A stretch of 64,000 nucleotides of DNA from the NCBI GenBank assembly GCA_965200175.1, contig OZ241345.1, forward strand, positions 2,232,001 to 2,296,000, written 5' to 3'. The notes beneath the pieces were generated by a model, which saw nothing but the letters and a program-made list of their open reading frames with translations, was not told the origin of the DNA and did no database searches. Positions 8,753-20,165 of the stretch are shown here, one piece after another. The number at the start of each line of letters is the position of its first letter. Positions within the stretch are counted from its first letter, which is position 1. The translations under genes were made by a program, and so were the position numbers. Source of the DNA: Azophilus sp026709365. GTDB lineage: Bacteria; Pseudomonadota; Gammaproteobacteria; Pseudomonadales; Azotimanducaceae.

Positions 8753-9885
8753 CCGGCAGCTACCGCCTCGGCGACTTGGCCGAGCGATTGGGCGGTCAGG
8801 TCGTCGGCGACGCGGATGTTGCGATTTCCGGCTTGGGGGCCCTGCGCGCGGCGGCGCCAGGCCAAATCACCCACCTTTCCAAGGCGGCCTATCGGCGGGA
8901 CTTGCCTAAGACCAGGGCGTCCGCGGTCATTCTCCGCGACCGCGACTTGGCGCTTTGTCCCACCAACGCCATCGTGGTGGCTGATCCCTACTTCGCATTC
9001 GCTTTGGTCTCGCGCCTCTGGGAGCGTGTACCGCAGCTCAGCGCCGGCATCCATGCGAGCGCCCGAGTTGACGCCAGCGCGGTCATCGACGCGGCGGCCC
9101 GCATCGGCCCCGGGGTGAGCATCGGCGCGCAAACCACCGTGGCCGGCAACGTGGCGATTCACGCCAACACCGTCGTCGGCGACCGCTGCCGACTCGACGA
9201 GGGCGTGCGCATCATGGCCAACGCCACCCTCTATGACGACGTCAAGGTCGGCGCGGGCTCGGTGGTTCATGCCAACGCGGTGCTTGGCGCCGACGGCTTC
9301 GGGTTCGCCCGCAGCAGCGACGGCGCCTTGGCGCCCATCGCCCAGCTGGGCGGCGTTACCATCGGTCGGGACGTCAGCATCGGGGCGGCCACCACGGTGG
9401 ATCGGGGCGCCATCGAGGACACCCTGATCGAGGATGGCGTCAAGATCGACAATCAAGTGCAGATCGGGCACAACTGCCGCATCGGCGCCGACAGCGTGAT
9501 CTGCGGCTGCGTGGGCATCGTCGGCAGCACCGAAATCGGCCGCGGCTGCGTCTTGGCCGGCATGGTCGGCATCGGCGGAGACCGGCCGATTCGCATCTGC
9601 GATGGCGTGACCGTCAGCGGCTGCACCCATGTATCGCGCTCGATCACCAAGCCCGGCACCTATTCCGGAGGCATCCTGCACAACGCGGCGACCGCGTGGA
9701 AGCGCAACGCCCTGCGCTTCCAAAACCTCGATGGACTGGCCCGCCTTGCCGCAACACTGGAGCGGCGGGTCGCCGAACTGGAGGCCTTAAGCGCCCCCCA
9801 ATGCGACGACCCGCCGACGCCGCGGCAACAAACCGCTCGCCACAGTGCCGTCTCCGACCGTTCCAAAAGGGAATCCGACCGATGA
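8749..9885 (+). CDS. lpxD: UDP-3-O-(3-hydroxyacyl)glucosamine N-acyltransferase
   Basis: LpxD adds the second hydroxyacyl chain in lipid A synthesis at the cytoplasmic face of the inner membrane. This 378-residue protein has the N-terminal uridine-binding domain (YRLGDLAERLGGQVVGD) and about ten left-handed beta-helix hexapeptide turns (repeated I-G-x-x-x-x patterns, residues 100-300). It also has the GADGFGFA motif and a catalytic His region in QIGHNCRIG. Residues after about 340 form a poorly conserved extension beyond the common 340. It starts with GTG overlapping the ompH stop, and its stop overlaps the fabZ ATG, so translation is probably coupled. Confidence 0.96.
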   Translation: MTGSYRLGDLAERLGGQVVGDADVAISGLGALRAAAPGQITHLSKAAYRRDLPKTRASAVILRDRDLALCPTNAIVVADPYFAFALVSRLWERVPQLSAGIHASARVDASAVIDAAARIGPGVSIGAQTTVAGNVAIHANTVVGDRCRLDEGVRIMANATLYDDVKVGAGSVVHANAVLGADGFGFARSSDGALAPIAQLGGVTIGRDVSIGAATTVDRGAIEDTLIEDGVKIDNQVQIGHNCRIGADSVICGCVGIVGSTEIGRGCVLAGMVGIGGDRPIRICDGVTVSGCTHVSRSITKPGTYSGGILHNAATAWKRNALRFQNLDGLARLAATLERRVAELEALSAPQCDDPPTPRQQTARHSAVSDRSKRESDR

Positions 9886-10328
9886 GCGACTCAACCGTGA
9901 GCATGAACGATCTGTTCCGATATCTGCCGCACCGCTACCCGTTTCTGCTCGTTGACCGAATCACGGCGCTGGCGCCGGGAGAAAGCGTCAGGGGCTACAA
10001 GAACGTCACCATCAACGAACCCTTCTTCAGCGGCCACTTCCCGGACTACCCCATCATGCCCGGGGTGCTCATCATCGAGGCCATGGCGCAGGTGTCCGGG
10101 GTGCTGGCGATGGCGACCAAGGATGAAGCCGCCAAGGATCTCATCTTCTACTTGGCGGGAACCGACAACACCCGCTTCAAGCGCCCGGTGGTGCCCGGCG
10201 ACCGCCTGGACATGGAAAGCGAGATCGTCGTCGAGCGCCGTGCGCTGATGAAGTTCGCCTGCCGGGCCTACGTGGACGGCGAGCTGGCCTGCACCTCGGA
10301 CATTCTTTGCGCAGGCCGCAAGCCATGA
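9882..10328 (+). CDS. fabZ: 3-hydroxyacyl-[acyl-carrier-protein] dehydratase FabZ
   Basis: This 148-residue hotdog-fold protein dehydrates 3-hydroxyacyl-ACP in fatty acid elongation and balances acyl chains against lipid A demand. The typical PHRYPFLLVDRI start, the active-site helix context FFSGHFPDYPIMPGVLIIEA (His then Glu) and FKRPVVPGDRL are present. The ATG overlaps the lpxD stop (ATGA), and it lies 7 bp upstream of lpxA in the canonical lpxD-fabZ-lpxA order. Confidence 0.97.
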   Translation: MSDSTVSMNDLFRYLPHRYPFLLVDRITALAPGESVRGYKNVTINEPFFSGHFPDYPIMPGVLIIEAMAQVSGVLAMATKDEAAKDLIFYLAGTDNTRFKRPVVPGDRLDMESEIVVERRALMKFACRAYVDGELACTSDILCAGRKP

Positions 10329-10335
10329 CCGCCCG

Positions 10336-11118
10336 GTGATCGACGCCCGCGCCATCCTCGACCCCTCCGTCCAACTCGGCGACGGCGTCGAAATCGGGCC
10401 TTGGAGCCTCATCGGGCCGGACGTTGAGATCGGCGACGGCTGCGTCATCGGTCCGCACGCCATCATCAAGGGGCCGACACGCATGGGCGCGGGCAACCGC
10501 ATCTTTCAGTTCGCCACCATTGGCGAGGACACGCCGGCGTTGGCTTACCGCGGCGAGCCCACCCGTCTGGAAATCGGTGACGGCAACGTCTTCCGCGAAG
10601 GCGTCACCGTGCATCGGGGCATGGCGCAGGGCCAAGGCGCGACCATCGTCGGCAGCCACGGGCTGTTCATGGCCTATGTCCACATCGGCCACGACTGCAC
10701 GGTGGGCGACCACGTCATCATGGCCAACAACGCTTCCTTGTCCGGCCATTGCACGGTGGGCGACCATGCCAACTTCGGCGGCTACGCCGGGGTGCCGCAA
10801 TTCCGCGCCATCGGCGCCCACGCCCACATCGCCGGCATGAGCTTGGTGCTCAAGGACGTGCCGGCCTACGTCACCGTGGCGGGCAATCCGGCCGCAGCGG
10901 TGGGCATGAACGTCGAGGGAATGCGTCGGCGGGGTTACGGCCCGGACCTCATCGGCATCCTGCGCGGCACCTTCAAGACCCTGTACCGCTCCGGCCTCAC
11001 GGCGGAGGAGGCCTGCCAGCGGCTGCGCCGCGAGCACGCCGACTGCCCGGAAGTGGAGCGCTTCGTCACCTCCGTGGAGACTTCCAAAGTCGGCGTCATT
11101 AGGCCTCGGCGGACCTGA
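10336..11118 (+). CDS. lpxA: Acyl-[ACP]-UDP-N-acetylglucosamine O-acyltransferase
   Basis: LpxA carries out the first committed step of lipid A synthesis, transferring 3-hydroxyacyl to UDP-GlcNAc. The 260-residue protein is a left-handed beta-helix with regular hexapeptide repeats (residues 1-185), the catalytic His context YVHIGHDCTVGD and a C-terminal helical domain from about 190. It starts with GTG (VIDARAILDPSVQLGDGV). The usual following lpxB is not present. The last 100 bp (11019-11118) are duplicated exactly at 11772-11871. Confidence 0.96.
   Translation: MIDARAILDPSVQLGDGVEIGPWSLIGPDVEIGDGCVIGPHAIIKGPTRMGAGNRIFQFATIGEDTPALAYRGEPTRLEIGDGNVFREGVTVHRGMAQGQGATIVGSHGLFMAYVHIGHDCTVGDHVIMANNASLSGHCTVGDHANFGGYAGVPQFRAIGAHAHIAGMSLVLKDVPAYVTVAGNPAAAVGMNVEGMRRRGYGPDLIGILRGTFKTLYRSGLTAEEACQRLRREHADCPEVERFVTSVETSKVGVIRPRRT
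11019..11118 (+). repeat. 100-bp direct repeat, copy A (lpxA 3' end)
   Basis: The last 100 bp of lpxA through the first bases of its stop context are identical to 11772-11871 in the same orientation; the flanking bases differ on both sides. Copy A is the functional gene end. Confidence 0.9.
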
Positions 11119-11228
11119 AGCCCGAGTGCCGAATGGCAGAACGAATGTTGCAAACCGAGGACGCACCGATATCATGGCTGCATGAGTTCGGCCAGATATC
11201 CTATTGGGAAAGTCAAGGACGGCTTCAC

Positions 11229-11459
11229 GTGAGCAGCGCCATCAACACTTTGCGCGTGATGCGCAAGACTCAAGACTCCGGATTGCCTGAGAAGCAGGCG
11301 GAAGCCATTGCTGCGGCAATCGCTGCCGAACTTGACGAGGGCGGCTTGGCAACCAAGGCCGATTTGGCGGCGCTGAAATCAGACATCAAGCTCCACATCT
11401 ACGGCATGGCAGCCGCAGTCGTCGCGCTCCTCAAGGCCCTTGAGTACGCCGGGCTATAG
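11229..11459 (+). CDS. Small DUF1640-like coiled-coil/membrane protein
   Basis: A 76-residue protein starting with GTG (VSSAINTLRVMRKTQDSGLP) with an AAGGA upstream. It has an amphipathic segment with EKQAEAIAAAIAAELDEGG, then TKADLAALKSDIK, and one C-terminal membrane helix (HIYGMAAAVVALLKAL). This layout is typical of small bacterial DUF1640/CCDC90-like proteins of unknown function, often near mobile or repeated regions. An in-frame ATG at 11133 would add 32 residues that do not look conserved. It lies between the two 100-bp repeat copies. Confidence 0.65.
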   Translation: MSSAINTLRVMRKTQDSGLPEKQAEAIAAAIAAELDEGGLATKADLAALKSDIKLHIYGMAAAVVALLKALEYAGL

Positions 11460-11622
11460 AATCACCTTTCCCGTCCCGGCAGGGTCTCGCCTCCCCCAAT
11501 CTCCCGCAGAAGCGCTGACGGCAGCGAAGCGCTCCCAGCCTTCGGCCCTGACCTTGCAGCATAGTCGCAAGAATCACTGAATAGTGCGCTAGGGCTCGTT
11601 CACCGGAAACAAACGGGGGAAA

Positions 11623-11652
11623 CGGGCTCGGGAGGCACCGCTCCCGAGCCCG
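11623..11652 (-). terminator. Hairpin after TonB receptor remnant
   Basis: A perfect 12-bp stem, CGGGCTCGGGAG paired with CTCCCGAGCCCG around GCACCG, lies just past the stop of the receptor remnant at 11664. The T-run after it on the minus strand is short, so it is a weak or relic terminator. Confidence 0.55.
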
Positions 11653-11663
11653 TGGTTGCCGAT

Positions 11664-11771
11664 CAGAAGCTGAGGCTTGCGGCAGCGAACCAGTAACGGC
11701 CCAAGGCATCGTACATGCCCGGGAAGGTGTTGCCGTTGCCGTTGATGGACGGTCCGGCGCCGTTGCCGGCG
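11664..11771 (-). pseudogene. C-terminal remnant of a TonB-dependent receptor
   Basis: The minus strand encodes NGNGNTFPGMYDALGRYWF followed by AAASLSF and a stop. This closely matches the C-terminus of the intact receptor that ends at 11964 (GNGNTFPAYFDALGRYIFF...). Only about 35 codons survive. Upstream the sequence switches abruptly at 11772 to a copy of the lpxA 3' end, so the body of the gene was deleted. Confidence 0.75.
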
Positions 11772-11871
11772 GCGGCTGCGCCGCGAGCACGCCGACTGCC
11801 CGGAAGTGGAGCGCTTCGTCACCTCCGTGGAGACTTCCAAAGTCGGCGTCATTAGGCCTCGGCGGACCTGA
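11772..11871 (+). repeat. 100-bp direct repeat, copy B
   Basis: This is an exact copy of 11019-11118 (the lpxA 3' end). It abuts the receptor remnant and lacks any functional lpxA context. It marks a duplication/deletion junction. Confidence 0.9.
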
Positions 11872-11884
11872 CTCCGAATACCGA

Positions 11885-11912
11885 ACAAAAAAGGGCGGTC
11901 GAAACCGCCCTT
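11885..11912 (-). terminator. Rho-independent terminator of the TonB receptor gene
   Basis: On the minus strand AAGGGCGGT pairs with ACCGCCCTT around a 4-base loop and is followed by a run of six T. It lies 52 bp past the stop codon of the receptor gene at 11964. Confidence 0.85.
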
Positions 11913-11963
11913 TCCTGATCGTCTTGGCCGTGCGCCAAGATCAGAGGTCACCGTTCCCGATGA

Positions 11964-14900
11964 TCAAAACGCCACGCCCACATTGAAGAAGATGTAGCGG
12001 CCGAGAGCATCAAAGTAGGCAGGGAACGTGTTGCCGTTGCCTGGCGCCGTGCCGGCATCGGAGGTGACCGGGGGATCGTTGTCGAACAGGTTGGAGACGC
12101 CCACGGTGGCGTTGTAGTTCTCCAGCGGCGTCCAGTTCAGGGTCAGATCCCAGTAGGTTTGCGAGGGGAAGTCGATGTTGTTGGCACCCAAGTCCTTGGT
12201 CTTGCCAAGATAGCGCATCGCCAGCGAAATCCCCACGTCATAGGCGGTGTCCAGCGTCGCCTTGTAGTTGCCGCTCCAATCCGGGCGGGGATTCTTGTCG
12301 CAGCCAAGACCCCAAACACCCCCGCAACTCAGCGCTGACTCGCCCGGAAGCTCGATCAGGTCGGATTCGATGAGATAGGTGGTCACGCCTTGCAGCGAGA
12401 CCGGGCCCAACGGCGAATCGAAGCTGTAGTCGAAGATGATGTCGATGCCGCGCACGGTCTCTTCAGCAAGGTTGACGGTCTGCGCCGAGATGTACCCGCC
12501 GGTCAGCCACAGCGAACCGTTCCCGGGATTGCGGTTGATGAGGTCGCAAAACGCCGCAATGCCGGTCTCCAAGCACTTGTTCAGCGCGGTGGCTGCCGGA
12601 ATGCCATCTTCGATTTTCTTCTCCAGCTGGATGTCAAAGTAGTCAACGGTGAGCACCAGCCCGGATGCGAACGAAGGCGTCAGCACCGCACCGAGGGTGA
12701 TGGAGTCAGCCTTCTCCGGCTCAACTTCAGAGTTGCCGCCTTGCAGAATGTTGTACTGATCCGCCGGGGACTTCAGGTCGGTGCCGTAGAGGCTGGGGGC
12801 CAGCCCGGTGTTCGCGCACTGGGCTTGGGTGGCGGCCATGGACAGGCCGCAGGGGTCGTCGGGCAGATCCGTGAGGTTGAAGCCCGTGGCCCGGAACAGC
12901 TCATTAAGGTTCGGATGGCGTATCGACGACTGGTACGAGCCGCGCAGGGCAACGTCCGGCACGGCCTGCCAGAAGGCGCCAACCTTCCACGTGTTGGTCT
13001 CCGCGCCGGTCGAGTAGTCGGCGTAGCGGTAGCCCGCATCAACGCTGAGCGAATCAAGCACCGGAATGCCCAGCTCCACGAAGTACTCGTGTGCGTCGTA
13101 GCTGCCGGACAGCGGCAGGGTGGCGCCGCCGGAACCCGAGCGGTCGCCGGTGCGGCTCGGACGGTCGGGCCGGAAGTCGGTCTTCAAGTCCTTGAACTCA
13201 TAGCCCAAGGCCACCGAAATGGAGCTGGGCGCGCCGGGAATGCTGATGCCGGATTGGCCGGAAACCACCGCCTGCACGATGCTCTGCTCCCCGGTGCCGT
13301 TCACGAAGGTCGAATTGGCGATGTAGCGCTGCAGTTCCTCGCCGCCGTCGATCACGGCTTGGATGCCTTGGTCGCCGGGCAGTCCGCCGCTGAACAGGTT
13401 GTAAGGCATGCAAGCGGCATCGGCGCCGGTCAAGGCGGCCACGCAGGTGGGAACGCCAGCCACGCTGATGACGTCGATGGCCCGATTCATGGCCGTCACC
13501 GAAAGGTCGTTGCGGTACTCCTCCGAGTAGTCGATTTCGGAATGCTGGAAGGACAGGTCGTAGCTCCAGGTCTCGGCGAACTCCCCACGCAGCCCGTACA
13601 GTTGAACGATATTGTCGAACTGCGTGATGAGCTGGCGCGGACCGCCCTCGACGTTGCGCTTCAGGGAGACGAGCGGCGCGTTGTAGTCAATGATGTCGCC
13701 CGCCCCAACGGCAATGTCGAGGGAGGAGATGTAGGCCAGCGCTTCGGCGGCCGTAGCGAAGTCCGGGGCGTGGTCGCCGCCCATGCCGGTCCAGTTGCCG
13801 CAGGCGACGTCGTACTGCTGCTTGGACAGCAGCGGGTTGTAGCACGGCAGCGAATCGATGTTGCCAAACGTGCCGGAATAGGCGATCTGCGCGTTGGACT
13901 CGGAATTCATCGAGCGGATGCTGGCATAGGCCTCAACGTACTCGTTGATGGCAAACTTGCCGAAGAAGCCGGCGTTCAGCCGCTCGTCGGGGCGCTGGAA
14001 GAAGTTGGTCGGGTTGTAATTGTAGGTCTGGCCGGCCCTGGGCACGAACTCATCGCCTTGGACCTTGAGGTCCAACCTCGTGACGTCAGGATCGACGTTG
14101 ACGAACCCTGCCCTGCCGTAGGCGCCAAAGTCCGCCCACCGTCCCGGCGGGATGGTGGAGGAGCCGCCGCAGCGTGACGTGCCGCCGGTCAGGGCGCAGG
14201 CGGAAATGTCGTAGTCGCCCTGCAAGATGGGGGCGGTGTCGGTGTACTCGACGAAGCCGGTGATGTGGCCCCGGCCTTCAAAGACCGACCCGCCGAAGGC
14301 GACGGCGATCTTGTCCGTGTTGCCGGTGGTGACGTTGCCGTCGGCAACCTCATAGTCGTAGGAGCGCACCAAGTCACGCAATGTGCCGTCGTCGTTCTTG
14401 TGCTGGTAGAAGCTGTGGGTGTAGCTGGCCTTGAATCCCTCGAATTCGTCGTCGAGGATGAAGTTGACCACCCCTGCGACCGCATCCGACCCGTACACCG
14501 AGGATGCGCCGCCAGTCAGCACCTCCACCCGCTCCAGCAGCAGCGACGGCACTGAATTCACGTCCGCGGCGTTGCCGCCGTTCGTGGTTCCCGGCGCCAA
14601 CCGCTTGCCGTTGAGCAGCACCAGCGTTCGCTCAGAGCCGAGGTTGCGCAGGTTCACCGTGGCAGTGCCGCTGGCGCCGTTGGACGCCGTGATCGCCTGC
14701 CCAGGCGACACTTGGGGCAGGTCGTTCAGGTAGTCCTCCACCCGCGTGATGCCGCGGTCGGCGATGTCCTCGACACTCACCGTGGTGATCTGCGAGGAGC
14801 TGTAAACGTTGCGGTCCCGAATGCGCGAGCCGGTGACCACCACCTCCTCCACCTGCTCGGATTCCGCAGCTTGCTCCTCCTGGGCGTATGCGGCTGCGGG

Positions 14901-14975
14901 CAGGCCCGCCATCACCAGCAGGGCGGCGGCCACAGCCCCCCCCCTCACGAAATTGAAACATCTTGATTCGAACAT
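11964..14975 (-). CDS. TonB-dependent outer-membrane receptor
   Basis: This 1003-residue protein has a signal peptide ending AAAYA, a TonB-box-like EEVVVTGSRI and a plug domain (ITRVEDYLNDLPQVSPG... NLRNLGSERTLVLLNGKRL... VEVLTGGASSVYGSDAVAGV). The long 22-strand barrel ends in the aromatic outer-membrane signature FFNVGVAF. It imports an unknown large substrate across the outer membrane using TonB energy. The ATG at 14973-14975 has GAGGAG upstream; the open frame extends further without signal-peptide sense. It diverges from the P450 gene (283 bp apart) and has a clear terminator. It is longer than siderophore receptors and closer to carbohydrate- or aromatic-type receptors. Confidence 0.92.
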   Translation of the reverse strand: MFESRCFNFVRGGAVAAALLVMAGLPAAAYAQEEQAAESEQVEEVVVTGSRIRDRNVYSSSQITTVSVEDIADRGITRVEDYLNDLPQVSPGQAITASNGASGTATVNLRNLGSERTLVLLNGKRLAPGTTNGGNAADVNSVPSLLLERVEVLTGGASSVYGSDAVAGVVNFILDDEFEGFKASYTHSFYQHKNDDGTLRDLVRSYDYEVADGNVTTGNTDKIAVAFGGSVFEGRGHITGFVEYTDTAPILQGDYDISACALTGGTSRCGGSSTIPPGRWADFGAYGRAGFVNVDPDVTRLDLKVQGDEFVPRAGQTYNYNPTNFFQRPDERLNAGFFGKFAINEYVEAYASIRSMNSESNAQIAYSGTFGNIDSLPCYNPLLSKQQYDVACGNWTGMGGDHAPDFATAAEALAYISSLDIAVGAGDIIDYNAPLVSLKRNVEGGPRQLITQFDNIVQLYGLRGEFAETWSYDLSFQHSEIDYSEEYRNDLSVTAMNRAIDVISVAGVPTCVAALTGADAACMPYNLFSGGLPGDQGIQAVIDGGEELQRYIANSTFVNGTGEQSIVQAVVSGQSGISIPGAPSSISVALGYEFKDLKTDFRPDRPSRTGDRSGSGGATLPLSGSYDAHEYFVELGIPVLDSLSVDAGYRYADYSTGAETNTWKVGAFWQAVPDVALRGSYQSSIRHPNLNELFRATGFNLTDLPDDPCGLSMAATQAQCANTGLAPSLYGTDLKSPADQYNILQGGNSEVEPEKADSITLGAVLTPSFASGLVLTVDYFDIQLEKKIEDGIPAATALNKCLETGIAAFCDLINRNPGNGSLWLTGGYISAQTVNLAEETVRGIDIIFDYSFDSPLGPVSLQGVTTYLIESDLIELPGESALSCGGVWGLGCDKNPRPDWSGNYKATLDTAYDVGISLAMRYLGKTKDLGANNIDFPSQTYWDLTLNWTPLENYNATVGVSNLFDNDPPVTSDAGTAPGNGNTFPAYFDALGRYIFFNVGVAF

Positions 14976-15257
14976 CGAAAAACGCTCCTCTAAATTTGTT
15001 TCGTCAACTGACCGCACGGCACCACTGAATTGGGCAGCCTGGGCAGCGCCGTTTTGGACCGCGCCAACCCGCGCGGGGCGAATTGTAATCGAAAACTCCA
15101 GTTTTGTTACAGGTCTGTTACCCATTTTTTCTCACTTTTCTCACTTTTTTCTCAGAATTTCGCTGCGCTGCCCTCGTTTAGCCAACCGTCCGCGCTTTTC
15201 TGCTATCTTTTCCAGCACCGACTTCCAAGGGGAGACAGCCCAACAAGGGCAGCGACC
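14976..15257. promoter_or_regulatory. Divergent intergenic region between TonB receptor and P450
   Basis: This 282-bp AT-richer stretch separates divergent genes and must hold both promoters. It contains the near-repeats TTTTCTCACTTTTCTCAC and TTTTTTCTCAG (about 15125-15155) and two close GTTACAGG/TGTTACCC-like words. No operator could be assigned. Confidence 0.45.
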
Positions 15258-16568
15258 ATGAGCCAAGCGCAACCCAAGCAGCCCTACCAACCGGTCATCC
15301 CGAAAGCCCTCGACGACATCAACCTGCTCGATGCGGACCTGCAGAACTGCCCCTACCACGCCTACGGCAAGCTGCGCGACGACGCGCCGGTGTGGAAGGA
15401 CCCGCTGACGGGCTTCTACGTCATCACCCGCTTCGAGGACCTGCGGGCCATCCTGCTCGACACCGAGGCCTACATCAACGGCATGCGCGGCGGCCAAGGC
15501 GGCGGCCGGGGGCGCATCGACCCCGAGCGCGCCGAGCGCATGCTCAACCTGTACAAGGACAAGGGCTGGGTGCCCGCCCCCACCCTGGCCGGGCGCGATG
15601 ATCCCAACCACAAGCAGATGCGGGCCATGTTCAACGAGGCCTTCCGCCCCAAGAAGATCAACGCCATGGATCCCTTCGTGAAGGAGACCGCCTACAAGCT
15701 GATCGACGCCTTCATCGACGACGGCCGCTGCGATTGGATCAGGCAGTTCGCGGTGCCCCTGCCGCTGATCGTCATCGGCCGCCAAGTGGGCGTGCCGGAG
15801 GAGGACATCTGGCAAATCAAGGCCTGGACCGACGCTTGGGTGCAGCGCCTGGGCATGATGCAGACCGAGGCGGAGGAGCAGTGGTCGGTGGAGATGGAGA
15901 TCGAGGCCCAGCACTACTTCCAGCCCATCTTTGAGCGCCTGCGCCGAGAACCCGACGACACCCTGCTCTCCGATCTGGTGAACCGCGTCATCCCGGAATG
16001 GGGCCGCCCGCTCAATGACAACGAGCTGCATGCGGAGATGATGGCGGACACCTTCGTCGGCGGCTCGGAGACCTCCACCAACGCCATCGGCTACGGCGTC
16101 AAGCTGCTGGTCGAGAATCCCGACGCCTGGGCCATGCTCAAGGCGGACCCCGATCAGCACCTGCGCACCTTCTGCGAGGAGGTGCTGCGCCTCGAGGCGC
16201 CGGTGCAGGGCCTGTTCCGCACCGCCGCCAAGGACATTGAGCTGCACGGCGTCACCATACCGGAAGGCGCCATGCTCAACATCCGCTACGCCGCCGCCAA
16301 CCGCGACGAGCGGGAGTTCGAGTGCCCGGAGCAGCTCGACCTGAAGCGCGACAAGCCGGGCCGGCACCTGGCCTTCGGCTCCGGCATCCACCACTGCCTA
16401 GGCGCGCCCTTGGCCCGGCGGGAGATGTACTGGTCGTTCAAGGCGCTGGTGGACCGCGTTGACGAGCTCCGGTTCGCGCCCGGCGAAAACGACTTCACCA
16501 TCGCGCCCAACTTCGCCCTGCGGGCGCTGAAGGAACTGCACATCGAGTTCAAGGCCAAGGACGGCTGA
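15258..16568 (+). CDS. Cytochrome P450
   Basis: This 436-residue soluble bacterial P450 has the I-helix segment FVGGSETSTNAIGYG, the ExxR helix EEVLRLE, a PERF-like region before the heme and the heme-ligand loop AFGSGIHHCLGAPLARRE with its Cys. It needs ferredoxin and reductase partners not seen here. The start MSQAQPKQPYQ is the first ATG with family-like sequence. Its position between two TonB receptors suggests oxidation of an imported lipophilic compound such as a terpenoid, steroid or alkane, but the substrate is not readable. Confidence 0.94.
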   Translation: MSQAQPKQPYQPVIPKALDDINLLDADLQNCPYHAYGKLRDDAPVWKDPLTGFYVITRFEDLRAILLDTEAYINGMRGGQGGGRGRIDPERAERMLNLYKDKGWVPAPTLAGRDDPNHKQMRAMFNEAFRPKKINAMDPFVKETAYKLIDAFIDDGRCDWIRQFAVPLPLIVIGRQVGVPEEDIWQIKAWTDAWVQRLGMMQTEAEEQWSVEMEIEAQHYFQPIFERLRREPDDTLLSDLVNRVIPEWGRPLNDNELHAEMMADTFVGGSETSTNAIGYGVKLLVENPDAWAMLKADPDQHLRTFCEEVLRLEAPVQGLFRTAAKDIELHGVTIPEGAMLNIRYAAANRDEREFECPEQLDLKRDKPGRHLAFGSGIHHCLGAPLARREMYWSFKALVDRVDELRFAPGENDFTIAPNFALRALKELHIEFKAKDG

Positions 16569-16931
16569 AGATGTGATTCGACTTCGTCGAACAATGGAAT
16601 GACCTGCCCGGCGACCTTCAGCCCAAGCTGTTCCGCTGCCCGAAAAGGAACCCACTCCAGACATACCCGATGCCGTTTGCGGCCAAGGCGGGCCAATCCA
16701 AGATATCCAATGCCCTCCCTAGTCCTGAACCGCTGAAGGCTGGGGGCCGAATCCGGGTTGGCGACGGACAAGAAAGTTGCGCACGATCCGATCCGTTCGG
16801 CTACAATTGCGCCGGGAAGCGCGGGCCCCAGTTGCCTCCCTGAGCAACTTGGCCGCTAGCCGCTTCAGGCAAATCCCCCATTCATCTGCCGAGCCGCAAA
16901 GGCTTGCTTTGGCAAGGAGGCAAACAAGGAT
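16569..16931. other. Intergenic stretch without recognised gene
   Basis: The 363 bp hold an imperfect hairpin right after the P450 stop (TGATTCGACTTCGTCGAACA). A minus-strand frame (16566-16771) has protein-like composition but runs on antisense through the P450 gene and has no supported start or stop. The 3' part should carry the promoter of the next receptor. Confidence 0.35.
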
Positions 16932-19457
<2,526 letters not shown>

Positions 19458-19466
<9 letters not shown>

Positions 19467-19697
19467 CTTGCGGCCAACCAGCACCGTGCTTGGGGTTTGA
19501 CGCCAGACGCGGTCGGCGTCAAGCCCCGCCTCGCGCATCGCCCGAAGCTCCCGGTCGAGCGGGAAGTAGGCGTCCTCGCCCGACCAATCCTTGAAGTGCT
19601 GGTAGGCTTGGGGCTCGGTGCTGCCGCAGGCCACCAAGTGCGCCGCCCAAGCGGCGTAGTCCGCAGCGCGTTGCGGATCGGCTTCCGGCATGGTCAC
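19458..19697 (-). CDS. Short protein resembling a SAM-methyltransferase C-terminus
   Basis: A 79-residue acidic protein (MTMPEADPQRAADYAAWAAH...) whose latter half (AYFPLDRELRAMREAGLDAD, then a Trp-Arg and VLVGRK end) resembles the C-terminal part of small class I SAM-dependent methyltransferases. No Rossmann core exists upstream, because an in-frame TAA lies 42 bp before the start. It is either a gene relic or an independent small protein. Its stop overlaps the end of the convergent receptor gene. Confidence 0.5.
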
Positions 19698-19727
19698 GTC
19701 GGCATCAATGAGGGCTTGCTTGGCTCC

Positions 19728-20051
19728 TTAACGCCGCTTCGCACTAGCGCCGCGATTGCCGCGGCGTCGGCCCAGCAGCCAGCGCACTGCGCCGAGCAGC
19801 AAACCGCCAGTCAGCGCCAGGGCCGCGAAGGCGCCGACGAAGGCCAAGCTGGCCATCAGCGCGTTGAGCAAATCCTGGGTCTGAACCCCATAGGCGTCCG
19901 CCAGCCATGCGATGGCGAACGCCACGGCCAGGGTGCCCAGCAGGATGGTGCGCGCCAGCTGTGCATGGCTGCGCGCCCGGCGCCGGGCCGGGGCGCGCCG
20001 CAGGCGTTGCCGTATGGATTCGGCTCTCTTGAGCTTGTCGCCGGACGCCAA
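19728..20051 (-). CDS. Small two-helix membrane protein
   Basis: A 107-residue protein with a basic N-terminus (ESIRQRLRRAPARRRARSH) and two membrane helices (TILLGTLAVAFAIAWLA and NALMASLAFVGAFAALALTG). It also has a very basic C-terminal tail (RRRGNRGASAKRR). I do not recognise a family. It lies between the methyltransferase-like fragment and the FKBP gene. Confidence 0.55.
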   Translation of the reverse strand: MASGDKLKRAESIRQRLRRAPARRRARSHAQLARTILLGTLAVAFAIAWLADAYGVQTQDLLNALMASLAFVGAFAALALTGGLLLGAVRWLLGRRRGNRGASAKRR

Positions 20052-20165
20052 CTCAGGCCACCAAAAACCACGAGGCGAAGCCTTGGGGCGTCCTCGATCG
20101 GCGAGGGACGGAGTGCCGGGCGCAAGGGTCGCTCATTGGACAACCGGGTCCCGCGATCCGCGCAT

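Noticed and set aside
16566..16771. Minus-strand ORF after the P450 gene
   Set aside because: It has protein-like words but runs on through the P450 antisense strand and lacks a supported start.
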